A stretch of DNA of 64,000 nucleotides. Source: Bordetella genomosp. 9. GTDB lineage: Bacteria > Pseudomonadota > Gammaproteobacteria > Burkholderiales > Burkholderiaceae_B. The translations under genes were made by a program, and so were the position numbers. Every line of letters starts with the position of its first letter. Position 1 is the stretch's first letter. The notes below the pieces were generated by a model that was not told where the DNA came from, ran no database searches, and saw nothing but the letters and a program-made list of their open reading frames with translations. Of this stretch, positions 51,774 to 60,297 are shown piece after piece. The stretch covers positions 1,426,001 to 1,490,000 of the forward strand of contig NZ_NEVJ01000003.1 in the NCBI RefSeq assembly GCF_002261425.1, read 5' to 3'.

Positions 51774-52637
51774 ATGACTCCCGACGAATATTGCCAGGAC
51801 AAGGCCGCCAAGAGCGGCTCCAGCTTCTACTACGCCTTCCTGTTCCTGCCGCCCGAACGGCGGCGCGCGATCACGGCCCTCTACGCCTTCGGCCGCGAAG
51901 TCGACGACGTGGTGGATGAAGCCACCGACGCATCGGTGGCGCGCATCAAGCTGGCGTGGTGGCGTACCGAGATCGACCGCCTCTTCGGCGGCGCGCCCGA
52001 GCATCCCGTGACGCGCGCGCTGCAGCCGCATCTGCAGGCCTACGGCATATCGCGCGACCGCATGCTGGCGGTGGTCGACGGCATGGAGATGGACCTGGAC
52101 CAGACGCGTTACCTGGACTGGCCGGGCTTGCGCAAGTACTGCTGGCACGTGGCCGGCGTCATCGGCGAGATGTCGGCGTCCATCTTCGGCTACACCGATC
52201 CGTCCACGCTGGTCTATGCCGAAAAGCTGGGACTGGCGTTCCAGATGACCAACATCATCCGCGACGTCGGCGACGATGCGCGGCGCGGCCGCATCTATTT
52301 GCCCATCGAGGACCTGCAGCGCTTCGAGGTCAAGGCGGCGGATATCCTGAACGGCCGCTATTCCCCCAACTTCAGCGCCTTGATGGCCTTCCAGGCCCAG
52401 CGCACGCGCGAGCTCTACAAGGAATCCATGTCGGCGCTGCCCGAGGCCGACCGGCGCGCGCAGCGGCCCGGCCTGATGATGGCGGCGATCTACCATGCCC
52501 TGCTCGATGAAATCGAGCGCGACGACTGGCAGGTGCTGCACCAGCGCATATCGTTGACGCCGCTGCGCAAGCTGCTGCTGGCGTGGCGCACCTGGGTGGG
52601 CGGCGGGCGCGGGCTGGTGCGCCGCCTGTCGCGATGA
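51774..52637 (+). CDS. hpnD: Presqualene diphosphate synthase HpnD
   Basis: A 287-residue squalene/phytoene synthase-fold enzyme. First aspartate motif EVDDVVDEATD near residue 45 and second FQMTNIIRDVGDDARRGRIYLP near residue 160, the latter being the classic signature. It condenses two farnesyl diphosphates to presqualene diphosphate. It lies 1 base after hpnC and 19 bp before hpnE. Confidence 0.95.
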   Translation: MTPDEYCQDKAAKSGSSFYYAFLFLPPERRRAITALYAFGREVDDVVDEATDASVARIKLAWWRTEIDRLFGGAPEHPVTRALQPHLQAYGISRDRMLAVVDGMEMDLDQTRYLDWPGLRKYCWHVAGVIGEMSASIFGYTDPSTLVYAEKLGLAFQMTNIIRDVGDDARRGRIYLPIEDLQRFEVKAADILNGRYSPNFSALMAFQAQRTRELYKESMSALPEADRRAQRPGLMMAAIYHALLDEIERDDWQVLHQRISLTPLRKLLLAWRTWVGGGRGLVRRLSR

Positions 52638-52656
52638 AGACGAGGCGAGGCGCGCG

Positions 52657-54051
52657 ATGAGAACCGCCGTGGTCGGCGCGGGCTGGGCGGGCCTGGCGGC
52701 GGCGACGGCCATGCGCGAGGCCGGCTGCGACGTCACCGTCTACGAAAGCGGCCATACGCCCGGCGGCCGCGCGCGTCGCGTGCCCCATCCGCCACACGAC
52801 GGCGCGGCGGCCTTCGACGGGCCGCTGGATAACGGCCAGCACATCCTGCTGGGCGCCTATGCCGATACGCTGGCGCTGATGCGCCGCCTGGGCCGCGACC
52901 CGGACGACTTGTTCCTGCGCCTGCCCTTGTGCCTGGCTTCCCTGGACGGCAGCTTCCGCCTGGCCGCGCCGCGGCTGCCGGCGCCCTGGCACGCCGCCGT
53001 CGCGCTGCTGCGCGCGCGCGGACTGTCCTGGAGCGACCGGCTTGCCAGCCTGCGGCTGATGCGGGCGTTGCGTGCCGCGGGCTGGCGGGTGCCGCCGGGC
53101 GAGACCGTCGGCGGCCTGATGCAGCGCCACGGCCAGCCGCGCGGGGCCGTGCGCCTATTGTGGGAACCGCTATGCCTGGCCGCGCTCAACACCCCCGTGG
53201 CGCAGGCCTGCGCCCAGCTCTATGCCCATGTCCTGCGCGACAGCCTGGGCGGGCCGCGGGCGGCGACGGACCTGCTGCTGCCACGCGTGGACCTGTCGGC
53301 GCTCTGGCCGGACGCCGCCGCCGATCGCTGCCGGATGCGCTATGGGCATAGCGTGCGGGCGGTGACGCCCGCCGCCGGCGGCATCGACATCGATGGCGAG
53401 CGCTATGACGCGACCGTGGTCGCGGTGCCGCCACACTCGGCCGCGCGGCTGTTCGCGGGCGGGCCGGCGCGGGAACTGGCCGTCGGGCTGGACGCCCTGC
53501 CGCACGCGCCCATCGCCACGCTCAACCTGAAGCTGCATGCGCCGTGGCGCCTGCCGCATCCCATGATGATGCTGGCCGACGCACCGGCGCGCGGCCACCA
53601 TGGGCAGTGGATCTTCGATCGGACGGCGCTGTCCGGGCGAGCTCGCGGTGAGCTTCACGGTGGCATGCCGGCGCCGGGTGGCGCAGACATCCCCGGAGAC
53701 GTGCACGCGCCGGGCGGCGCCGATATCACGATCGTCGTCAGCGCCGCCATGGCGCTTGCCGGACAGGACAGGCAGGCCGCCACGGAAGCCCTGGTCGCTC
53801 AGGTCCGGGAACAAGCCGAGCGCGCCGGCCTGCCGCCGATGCCTGCCGTCGCGGGGTCCGCCCTGCTGATCGACAGGCGCGCCACCTTCCTGGCCAACCC
53901 GGGCTTGCGGCGCCCCGGGCAGCGCACGCCGTGGCCCCGGTTGGCGCTGGCGGGCGACTGGACGGACACCGGCTATCCCGGCGTGCTGGAAGGCGCCATC
54001 CGCAGCGGCCAGGCCGCCGCGGCGGTCATCCTGGAACAGCCGCGCCGCTAA
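52657..54051 (+). CDS. hpnE: Hydroxysqualene dehydroxylase HpnE
   Basis: A 464-residue FAD enzyme. The dinucleotide-binding start AVVGAGWAGLAAATAMREAG is followed by VYESGHTPGGRARR, and the C-terminal FAD segment is LALAGDWTDTGYPGVLEGAIRSG. It reduces hydroxysqualene to squalene, completing the HpnCDE route. Residues about 328-350 contain a Gly/Ala/Asp-rich insertion with the heptad APGGADI repeated twice, which looks like a linker or slippage product. No squalene-hopene cyclase gene is in the window. Confidence 0.93.
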   Translation: MRTAVVGAGWAGLAAATAMREAGCDVTVYESGHTPGGRARRVPHPPHDGAAAFDGPLDNGQHILLGAYADTLALMRRLGRDPDDLFLRLPLCLASLDGSFRLAAPRLPAPWHAAVALLRARGLSWSDRLASLRLMRALRAAGWRVPPGETVGGLMQRHGQPRGAVRLLWEPLCLAALNTPVAQACAQLYAHVLRDSLGGPRAATDLLLPRVDLSALWPDAAADRCRMRYGHSVRAVTPAAGGIDIDGERYDATVVAVPPHSAARLFAGGPARELAVGLDALPHAPIATLNLKLHAPWRLPHPMMMLADAPARGHHGQWIFDRTALSGRARGELHGGMPAPGGADIPGDVHAPGGADITIVVSAAMALAGQDRQAATEALVAQVREQAERAGLPPMPAVAGSALLIDRRATFLANPGLRRPGQRTPWPRLALAGDWTDTGYPGVLEGAIRSGQAAAAVILEQPRR

Positions 54052-54106
54052 AGCAGGGCGCGATCGCGCCGGTCATCGACATCCGATGCAACCGCCCGCC
54101 GAGCGA

Positions 54107-54493
54107 TCAGGCCAGGCTACGCACCGTATACAGCCCCGCCGCCGTCAGCAGTAGCGAACCCGCCAGGCTGGCGCCCGCGTACAGTAGCGCGGTACCGTAG
54201 GCGCCTCTTTCCACGAAGCCCACGGTTTCCGCGGAAAACGTCGAAAACGTGGTGAGGCCGCCCAGGAAGCCGGTGATGCAGATCAGGCGTATCCACGCGG
54301 GCCACTCGGGATGCCCGGCGACCAGGGCGACCATGACGCCGATCAGATAGCCGCCCACCAGATTCGCCGCCATCGTTCCCCAGGGCCAGGTCCCGGCGTT
54401 GAAGAACAGGCCCAGCACCCAGCGCAGCCAGGCGCCCAGGGCGGCGCCGACGCCGACGGCAAGAATATTCCCGTAAGTGAACATGACGTCCAT
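54107..54493 (-). CDS. crcB: Fluoride ion channel CrcB/FluC
   Basis: A 128-residue four-helix membrane protein. Hallmarks: GVGAALGAWLRWVLG in helix 1, WGTMAANLVGGYLIG, and GFLGGLTTFSTFSAETV with the central Na/F-pore Phe and Thr residues. It forms dual-topology dimers that export fluoride. ATG 54493 or 54484 may be the start. No fluoride riboswitch was recognised upstream. Confidence 0.95.
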   Translation of the reverse strand: MDVMFTYGNILAVGVGAALGAWLRWVLGLFFNAGTWPWGTMAANLVGGYLIGVMVALVAGHPEWPAWIRLICITGFLGGLTTFSTFSAETVGFVERGAYGTALLYAGASLAGSLLLTAAGLYTVRSLA

Positions 54494-54528
54494 GCGCCCA
54501 ACCGCGCATCCAGTGGAAACCAGCGCGG

Positions 54529-54556
54529 ATTATCGCAATAAATGCCGGCGGAGCAA
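54529..54556 (-). promoter_or_regulatory. Candidate sigma70 promoter for crcB
   Basis: Minus strand: TTGCTC (54551-54556), 16-bp spacer, GATAAT (54529-54534), 35 nt before the upstream ATG. Confidence 0.35.
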
Positions 54557-54679
54557 GGCCGCCGCGATCCGCGATGCGCCCGCCGGCGATGGCGGCCCGG
54601 GAGCCCGATCCGCTCGTGCCCGACGCGCCGCAATTCCACAGGATGGAAACAGCGGGCGTCGGGCGGGCACGCCCTCCTC

Positions 54680-54685
54680 TACACT
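54680..54685 (+). promoter_or_regulatory. -10-like box (TACACT) upstream of the 2-hydroxyacid dehydrogenase
   Basis: TACACT on the plus strand, 79 nt before the ATG at 54765. The -35 is not clear. Confidence 0.25.
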
Positions 54686-54764
54686 GCCCCCTACCGCGGA
54701 CACCCACCCGCCGGCAGGCGGGAACGGCCGGTGATCGCCTCAGAAGGATGTGGAGACAGCCCCC

Positions 54765-55739
54765 ATGCGTATTGCCATCCCCGACGACTACCAGGACTGC
54801 GTACGCAGCCTGGATTGCTTTGCCCGGCTCGCCGGCCACGACGTCGCCATCTACCACGACAACGTCAAGGACGTCGACGCGCTGGCCGAACGCTTCCGCG
54901 ATGCCGAAGCCATCGTCCTGACGCGCGAACGCACGCAGGTCGGCGCGGACCTGCTGCGCCGCCTGCCCCAGCTGCGCCTGATCAGCCAGATCGGCAAGGT
55001 GGCGCCGCATCTGGACGTGGCGGCATGCACCGCGCATGGCGTGGCGGTCGCCGAAGGCTCCGGCTCCGGCGCGGCCACGGCCGAACTCGCCTGGGCCTTG
55101 ATGCTGGCCAGCCGCCGGCACCTCGTCGCGGAAGCGAATCGCCTGCGCGCCGGCCTGTGGCAGGGAACGCTGGGACAGGAACTGCGCGGCCAGCGCCTGG
55201 GTGTCTGGAGCTACGGCCGCATCGGCAAGCAGGTGGCCAATTACGGCCGAGCCTTCGGCATGAAGGTCTGGGTGTGGGGCGGCCCGGGCTCCACCGCCCA
55301 GGCGCGCCAGGACGGTATCGAGGTCGCGCCCAACCGCGAGTCGTTCTTCGCCGACAGCGATGTCCTGACCCTGCATCTGCGCCTGGGGGCGTCGACACAG
55401 GCCGCCATCGGCGCGGCCGATCTCGCGCGCATGAAAACCACCGCGCTGATCGTCAATACCAGCCGCGCGGAGCTGATCGCGCCCGGCGCGCTGGAAACCG
55501 CGCTGCGCGCCGGCCGGCCCGGATACGCCGCGGTCGACACCTTCGAATCGGAACCCATCCTGGGGGCGGACCATCCCCTGCTGCACCTGCCCAATGCGCT
55601 TTGCACGCCACACCTGGGCTTCGTCGAGAAGGACAACTACGAGGCTTACTTCGGCACGGCCTTCGACAACATCAACGCCTTCTGCGCGGGCACGCCCACG
55701 CATCTCGTGAACCCGGAAGTGCTGCGCACCGAAGGCTGA
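54765..55739 (+). CDS. D-2-hydroxyacid dehydrogenase family protein
   Basis: A 324-residue NAD-dependent D-isomer 2-hydroxyacid dehydrogenase. The NAD fold centre is LGVWSYGRIGKQVANYGRAFGM, where Ser replaces the usual second Gly (G-x-W-S-Y-G-x-I-G). The catalytic Arg is in VNTSRAELI, the Glu in DTFESEPI and the His in CTPHLGFVEKDN. GGAGA 8 nt before the ATG supports the start. Substrate unknown; a LysR gene follows 29 bp downstream and might regulate it. Confidence 0.9.
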   Translation: MRIAIPDDYQDCVRSLDCFARLAGHDVAIYHDNVKDVDALAERFRDAEAIVLTRERTQVGADLLRRLPQLRLISQIGKVAPHLDVAACTAHGVAVAEGSGSGAATAELAWALMLASRRHLVAEANRLRAGLWQGTLGQELRGQRLGVWSYGRIGKQVANYGRAFGMKVWVWGGPGSTAQARQDGIEVAPNRESFFADSDVLTLHLRLGASTQAAIGAADLARMKTTALIVNTSRAELIAPGALETALRAGRPGYAAVDTFESEPILGADHPLLHLPNALCTPHLGFVEKDNYEAYFGTAFDNINAFCAGTPTHLVNPEVLRTEG

Positions 55740-55768
55740 ATCGGTTATAGATACGGTCCTGGCGCCCG

Positions 55769-56692
55769 GTGGCGCCGCGGACGGCGATCTTGCACTTTTC
55801 CCTGGTAGATATCGAGTATTTCCTGGCGGTGGTCAGGCACAACCACTTCGGCCGCGCCGCGACCGCCTGCAACGTCACGCAGCCTGCCATCACCAAGGCG
55901 CTGCGGCGGCTGGAAGATTCCGTGGGCGCCATGCTGTTCGAGCGTGGCGCCCACGGCGCCCGCCTGACCGGCGAAGGCGAGGTCTTCCACGAATACGCGC
56001 GCCGTCTCAGCCTGCAGCACGAGGAACTGGCCAAGGTATCCGCCGACCTGCGCGCCCACCATTCGGGCCTGCTGCGGATCGGGCTGACCAATCCGGCCGG
56101 CGACAGCGAGGTCGTACGCGCGCTGGCCGAAATGGTGCGCCGGCGGCCGGCGATGCGGCTGCGCCTGGTCATCGGGAAGTCCGACGCGCTGAACATGGCG
56201 GTGGAGGCCGGCGAACTGGACGTCGCGGTCGTGCCCGCCGCGCCCGGCACCACGTTCAGCTGCGAGGCCCTGACGCTGGGCCAGGACATCGTGCGCGTCG
56301 CCGCGCGCGTCGGCCACCCCGTCTTCCAAACCGTGCAACCCGGCCTGGCCGCGCTGCAGCCGTATTCCTGGGTCATGCCGAGCCGCGAGAGCGCGGCGCG
56401 CAAGGCCATTACGCACCTGCACGAAGAAGCGGGCCTGCCCGAGCCCACGGTGATGGTGGAAGCCGAATACATGTCCGACGCGGTACTGGGCATCGTGGCC
56501 AGCACGGACCTGGTCGCGCTGGCGCCCAGCACCAGCCTGCGTCCTTGGGCCGGGCTCATCATGCCCATCCCGGTGGCCGGCTTGATGATCGCCCGCCGTA
56601 CCGTGTTGCTGTCCCGGCCGGGCGGCCACTGGTCCGCGCTGATGGAGCTGCTCCGGGACCTGCTTGGGACCGGCCGCGCGGAACATCCCTGA
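55769..56692 (+). CDS. LysR-family transcriptional regulator, GTG start
   Basis: A 307-residue LysR protein. The helix-turn-helix reads VDIEYFLAVVRHNHFGRAATACNVTQPAITKALRRLED, then the effector domain. Start GTG 55769 is the only long option; TTG 55790 (giving MHFSLVDIEY) would match LysR N-termini better, so the first seven residues are uncertain. It lies 29 bp after the hydroxyacid dehydrogenase on the same strand. Confidence 0.88.
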   Translation: MAPRTAILHFSLVDIEYFLAVVRHNHFGRAATACNVTQPAITKALRRLEDSVGAMLFERGAHGARLTGEGEVFHEYARRLSLQHEELAKVSADLRAHHSGLLRIGLTNPAGDSEVVRALAEMVRRRPAMRLRLVIGKSDALNMAVEAGELDVAVVPAAPGTTFSCEALTLGQDIVRVAARVGHPVFQTVQPGLAALQPYSWVMPSRESAARKAITHLHEEAGLPEPTVMVEAEYMSDAVLGIVASTDLVALAPSTSLRPWAGLIMPIPVAGLMIARRTVLLSRPGGHWSALMELLRDLLGTGRAEHP

Positions 56693-56773
56693 ACGCGCAC
56701 GCCGGCCTTTGCCGGCGCGTGCCGGGCCAGCATGTTGCCGGCGATTGATCGCGCGGACGCGGCGTGCCTGGCT

Positions 56774-57283
56774 TCAGCCCTTCAACAATTGCGCCAGGCG
56801 GTCGAGCAGCGGACGCTGGCTTTCCAGTATTTTTTCGTGCGCGCGCGGCAGGCTCAGCCACGCGGCGCGGTCGACTTCCGGAAAGACCTGCACGCGGCCG
56901 CTGCGCGGGGGCCATTCCATTTCGAAGGTGTTGCTGCGCAGCGTCGCGGCGTCGAACTCGCCCGCCACGGCATAGGCGATCACGCGCTTGCCGCCGCGCT
57001 GGACGATTTCACCCAGGGGGATGAGCGGCTCGCCGGGCGGGCTGCCCAGTTCTTCGTGGAATTCGCGGACAGCGGCGGCGCGGGGGTCTTCACCCGGGTC
57101 GATTTCACCCTTGGGGATGGACCAGGCGCCGGCTTCGCGGGCGCGCCAGTAAGGCCCGCCGGGGTGGACCAGCAGGACAGATACCTCGGCGTCCGGCCTG
57201 TACCCGTGGCCCGTTGCGGAATCCGTCCGGGCGTCCGTCCGTGATACGCGATACATCAGGATGCCCGCACTTGCCTTCGCCAT
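56774..57283 (-). CDS. Nudix hydrolase
   Basis: A 169-residue Nudix protein. The Nudix box is GEIDPGEDPRAAAVREFHEELGS (G-x5-E-x7-REU-x-EE-x-G), near residues 60-82. It starts AKASAGILMYRV, and residues about 15-30 hold an unusual Arg/Asp/Thr-rich stretch. AGGT 6 nt before ATG supports the start. Such enzymes hydrolyse a nucleoside diphosphate linked to another moiety; the substrate is unknown. Confidence 0.93.
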   Translation of the reverse strand: MAKASAGILMYRVSRTDARTDSATGHGYRPDAEVSVLLVHPGGPYWRAREAGAWSIPKGEIDPGEDPRAAAVREFHEELGSPPGEPLIPLGEIVQRGGKRVIAYAVAGEFDAATLRSNTFEMEWPPRSGRVQVFPEVDRAAWLSLPRAHEKILESQRPLLDRLAQLLKG

Positions 57284-57315
57284 GGCTCACCTCGCACCCA
57301 TCGCGTACGCCTGAA

Positions 57316-57371
57316 TGGCCGGCCGCACCTGGCCGGCCGCACCTGGCCGGCCGCACCTGGCCGGCCGCACC
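57316..57371. repeat. Tandem repeat: four perfect 14-bp units
   Basis: The unit TGGCCGGCCGCACC is present four times without mismatch (57316-57371) in the gap between the Nudix start and the thrC stop. Each unit contains the palindrome GGCCGGCC. It ends 3 bases before the thrC stop codon. Confidence 0.95.
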
Positions 57372-57374
57372 GCA

Positions 57375-58784
57375 CTACAGCAGCGCGTGCGCCTTCACAT
57401 AAGCCTTCACGGCTTCCGCGTCGCATTCCATGACCTGGACCCGCTGGGGCAGCGACTCCAGGTCCGCCAGTCCCGCCGGCGGCGGCACAGGACGCCCCAG
57501 GGCTTCCTGGATCGTGTCGGAAAACTTGGCCGGCAGCGCCGTTTCCAGCACCAGCATGGGCACGCCCGGCTCGACATAGTCGCGCGCGACCTTGACGCCG
57601 TCGGCGGTGTGCGGATCGATCAGCACGCCGGCCTCGTCATAGGTGGAGCGGATGGTGGACAGGCGGTCGGCATGCGTGCTGACGCCGCCGACGAATCCAT
57701 ATTCGGCTTCGAAGGACGGCTGCAGCGCCGACAGGTCGAACTGGCCGGTCTCCGCCAGTTCGCGCCACAAGGCCTTGACGCGCGCCGCGTCGCCGCCCAT
57801 CAGGTCGTAGACGAAGCGCTCGAAGTTCGAGGCCCGCGAGATATCCATGGACGGGCTGGACGTCGCATACGTGTCGACGGCGGACCGCGGCCGGTAGATC
57901 CCCGTGCGCAGGAATTCCTCCAGCACGTTGTTCTCGTTGGTGGCCAGCACCAGGCGCCGCACCGGCAATCCCATGCGCCGGGCGATATGGCCCGCCAGGA
58001 TGTTGCCGAAGTTGCCCGACGGCACGGCGAAGGACACTTGCTGGTCCACGTGCGTGGTGGCGCGCAGCCAGCCGTGGATGTAATAGACCACCTGCGCGGC
58101 GATACGCGCCCAGTTGATCGAATTGACCGCGCCCAGGCGGCAGGCAGCCTTGAATTCCAGGTCGCCGGCCAGCAGCTTGACGATGTCCTGGCAATCGTCG
58201 AACACGCCGCGCACGGCGATGTTGTGGATATTGGCGTCCTGCAGCGAATACATCTGCGCGCGCTGGAACGGGCTCATGCGGCCTTGCGGCGACAGCATGA
58301 ACACCGCCACGCCCTTCTTGCCGCGCAGCGCGTATTCCGCCGCCGATCCGGTATCGCCCGACGTCGCGCCCAGGATATTCAGCGTGGTGCCGCGCTTGGC
58401 CAGCACGTATTCGAAGACCTGGCCAAGGAACTGCATGGCGATGTCCTTGAACGCCAGGGTCGGGCCATCGGACAGGCCCAGCAGGCTCATGCCCCCGGCC
58501 AGCGGCCGCACCGGCACGATGTCTTCGCTGCCGAAAATCTTGTCGGTATAGGCGGCCCGCGTCAGGCGGTGCAGATCTTCCGCCGGGATATCGTCGGCGA
58601 ACAGGCGCAGCACCTCGAACGCCAGATCGGCGTAAGGCAGGCCGCGCCAGCCTTGCAGGGTCTCGGCGGACAGCCGCGGCAAGGTCTGCGGTATGGCCAG
58701 CCCGCCATCCGGCGCCAGGCCTTCGAGCAGGATGTCCGAGAAAGCCAGCGGCGCCATGCCGCCACGCGTGGATACGTACTTCAT
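57375..58784 (-). CDS. thrC: Threonine synthase
   Basis: A 469-residue PLP enzyme that converts O-phosphohomoserine to threonine. The PLP lysine is in GPTLAFKDIAMQFLG near residue 115; the phosphate-binding loops are ATSGDTGSAAEYAL and SGNFGNILAGHIA. The length matches the longer bacterial type. Its ATG overlaps the hom stop codon (ATGA), so homoserine dehydrogenase and threonine synthase are coupled. A 14-bp tandem repeat lies right after the stop. Confidence 0.97.
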   Translation of the reverse strand: MKYVSTRGGMAPLAFSDILLEGLAPDGGLAIPQTLPRLSAETLQGWRGLPYADLAFEVLRLFADDIPAEDLHRLTRAAYTDKIFGSEDIVPVRPLAGGMSLLGLSDGPTLAFKDIAMQFLGQVFEYVLAKRGTTLNILGATSGDTGSAAEYALRGKKGVAVFMLSPQGRMSPFQRAQMYSLQDANIHNIAVRGVFDDCQDIVKLLAGDLEFKAACRLGAVNSINWARIAAQVVYYIHGWLRATTHVDQQVSFAVPSGNFGNILAGHIARRMGLPVRRLVLATNENNVLEEFLRTGIYRPRSAVDTYATSSPSMDISRASNFERFVYDLMGGDAARVKALWRELAETGQFDLSALQPSFEAEYGFVGGVSTHADRLSTIRSTYDEAGVLIDPHTADGVKVARDYVEPGVPMLVLETALPAKFSDTIQEALGRPVPPPAGLADLESLPQRVQVMECDAEAVKAYVKAHALL

Positions 58785-60085
58785 GACAGGGTCTCCATGC
58801 GGATGCGCGTGACCCGCGAACGCACGAAAGGCAAGCCTTCGATGCGGCCGATGGCGGTATTCACCGCGCCTTCCACGGCTTGATGCGTCAGGAAGATGAT
58901 GTCCGCGCCGCCGATGTGCGACGGCTGCTGGATCATGGAGCCGATCGAGATCTTGTGTTCGGCGAGGACGCGGGCGATGTCCGCCAGCACGCCGGGCTGG
59001 TCGTCCACGCGCAGCCGCAGGTAATACGACGTCGACACCTGGTCGATCGACAGGATGGGCGTGTCGGCCATCGCATCCGGCTGGAAAGCCAGGTGCGGGA
59101 CGCGATTGCCCGGATCCGCGGTGTGCAGCCGCGTGACGTCCACCAGATCGGCCACCACGGCGGACGCCGTGGGTTCTTCGCCGGCGCCCTGCCCGTAGTA
59201 CAGCGTGGGCCCGACCGCGTCGCCGCGCACCAGCACCGCGTTCATCGGGCCTTCGACGTTGGCCAGCAGGCGTTCGGACGGGATCAGCGCGGGATGCACG
59301 CGCAGCTCGATGCCGTCCGGCCGGCGTCGCGTCATGCCCAGCAGCTTGATTCGATAACCCAGGCGTTCGGCGTGCGCGATGTCTTCCTGCGCCAGCGCGG
59401 AAATGCCTTCCACATAGGCCTTGTCGAACTGGACCGGCACGCCGAAGGCCAGCGAGGCCAGCAGCGTCAGCTTGTGGGCGGCGTCGACGCCTTCGATGTC
59501 GAACGTGGGATCGGCTTCCGCATAGCCCAGGCGCTGCGCTTCGGCCAGGACTTCGGCGAAAGGCTGGCCGCGGGTGCGCATTTCCGACAGGATGAAGTTG
59601 GTGGTGCCGTTGATGATGCCCGCCACCCATTCGATGCGGTTGGCGGTCAAGCCTTCGCGGATCGCCTTGATGATGGGGATCCCGCCCGCCACCGCGGCTT
59701 CGAAGGCCACCATCACGCCGCGCGCCGAGGCCGCGGCGAAGATCTCATTGCCGTGCTTGGCCAGCAGCGCCTTGTTCGCCGTGACCACGTGCTTGCCCTG
59801 CGCGATGGCTTCCAGCACCAGCTCGCGAGCCAGGGTGTCGCCGCCGATCAGCTCGACGACAATCTCGATTTCCGGATTGCGCACGACCTGGTAAGGGTCG
59901 GTGGTAATCGCCGCCGCGTCCCCCACGCGGCTGACCGCCTTGGCGGCATCGCGCACGGCGATATGGCTGACTTCGATGCGACGGCCCGCGCGCCGTGCGA
60001 TTTCTTCGGCGTTGCGCGACAGCACCGTGAAGGTACCCCCGCCCACCACGCCCAGGCCCAAAAGGCCCACCTTCATGGGATTCAT
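58781..60085 (-). CDS. hom: Homoserine dehydrogenase
   Basis: A 434-residue enzyme that reduces aspartate semialdehyde to homoserine with NAD(P)H. NAD-binding start VGLLGLGVVGGGTF, catalytic-Lys region TANKALLAKHG near residue 105, substrate-site GIINGTTNFILSEM near 180, and a C-terminal ACT domain (about 350-430, LRVDDQPGVLADIARVL) for threonine feedback. ATG 60085 is chosen. It lies between alaC and thrC; the gap to alaC has two REP-like repeats. Confidence 0.97.
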   Translation of the reverse strand: MNPMKVGLLGLGVVGGGTFTVLSRNAEEIARRAGRRIEVSHIAVRDAAKAVSRVGDAAAITTDPYQVVRNPEIEIVVELIGGDTLARELVLEAIAQGKHVVTANKALLAKHGNEIFAAASARGVMVAFEAAVAGGIPIIKAIREGLTANRIEWVAGIINGTTNFILSEMRTRGQPFAEVLAEAQRLGYAEADPTFDIEGVDAAHKLTLLASLAFGVPVQFDKAYVEGISALAQEDIAHAERLGYRIKLLGMTRRRPDGIELRVHPALIPSERLLANVEGPMNAVLVRGDAVGPTLYYGQGAGEEPTASAVVADLVDVTRLHTADPGNRVPHLAFQPDAMADTPILSIDQVSTSYYLRLRVDDQPGVLADIARVLAEHKISIGSMIQQPSHIGGADIIFLTHQAVEGAVNTAIGRIEGLPFVRSRVTRIRMETLS

Positions 60086-60177
60086 TTTCAGTTATCCATC
60101 AACTCTTACATCGTTCGCCGCACAAAACCGTACCCCGCCCGTACCCCGCTACCCGTGACGCCGCGGATCCGGGTCTC

Positions 60178-60297
60178 CCGGTCCGCTGGCGTCGCCCCCT
60201 TGAGGGGGAAGCGCGCAGCGCTTCGGGGGTGGGCCTTCCCGCCGGTCCGCTGGCGTCGCCCCCTTGAGGGGGAAGCGCGCAGCGCTTCGGGGGTGGG
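60178..60297. repeat. Two direct copies of a 56-bp REP-like element
   Basis: Identical 56-bp units at 60178-60233 and 60242-60297, 64 bp apart. Each contains two adjacent hairpins, CCCCC-TTGA-GGGGG and AAGCGC-GCA-GCGCTT, followed by CGGGGGTGGG, which could also pair with the first CCCCC. The second copy abuts the alaC stop codon. I recall similar elements in Bordetella and Achromobacter intergenic regions; not checked here. Confidence 0.9.

Noticed and set aside
54484..54600. Fluoride riboswitch in front of crcB
   Set aside because: I looked for the conserved fluoride-riboswitch core on the minus strand and did not recognise it.
57316..57371. CRISPR array
   Set aside because: The 14-bp repeat is directly tandem with no spacers, so it is a simple tandem repeat.
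57375..59630. A single 751-residue frame covering thrC and part of hom
   Set aside because: The upstream part is only the shadow of hom in another frame; thrC begins at ATG 58784 with a clear ATGA overlap with hom.
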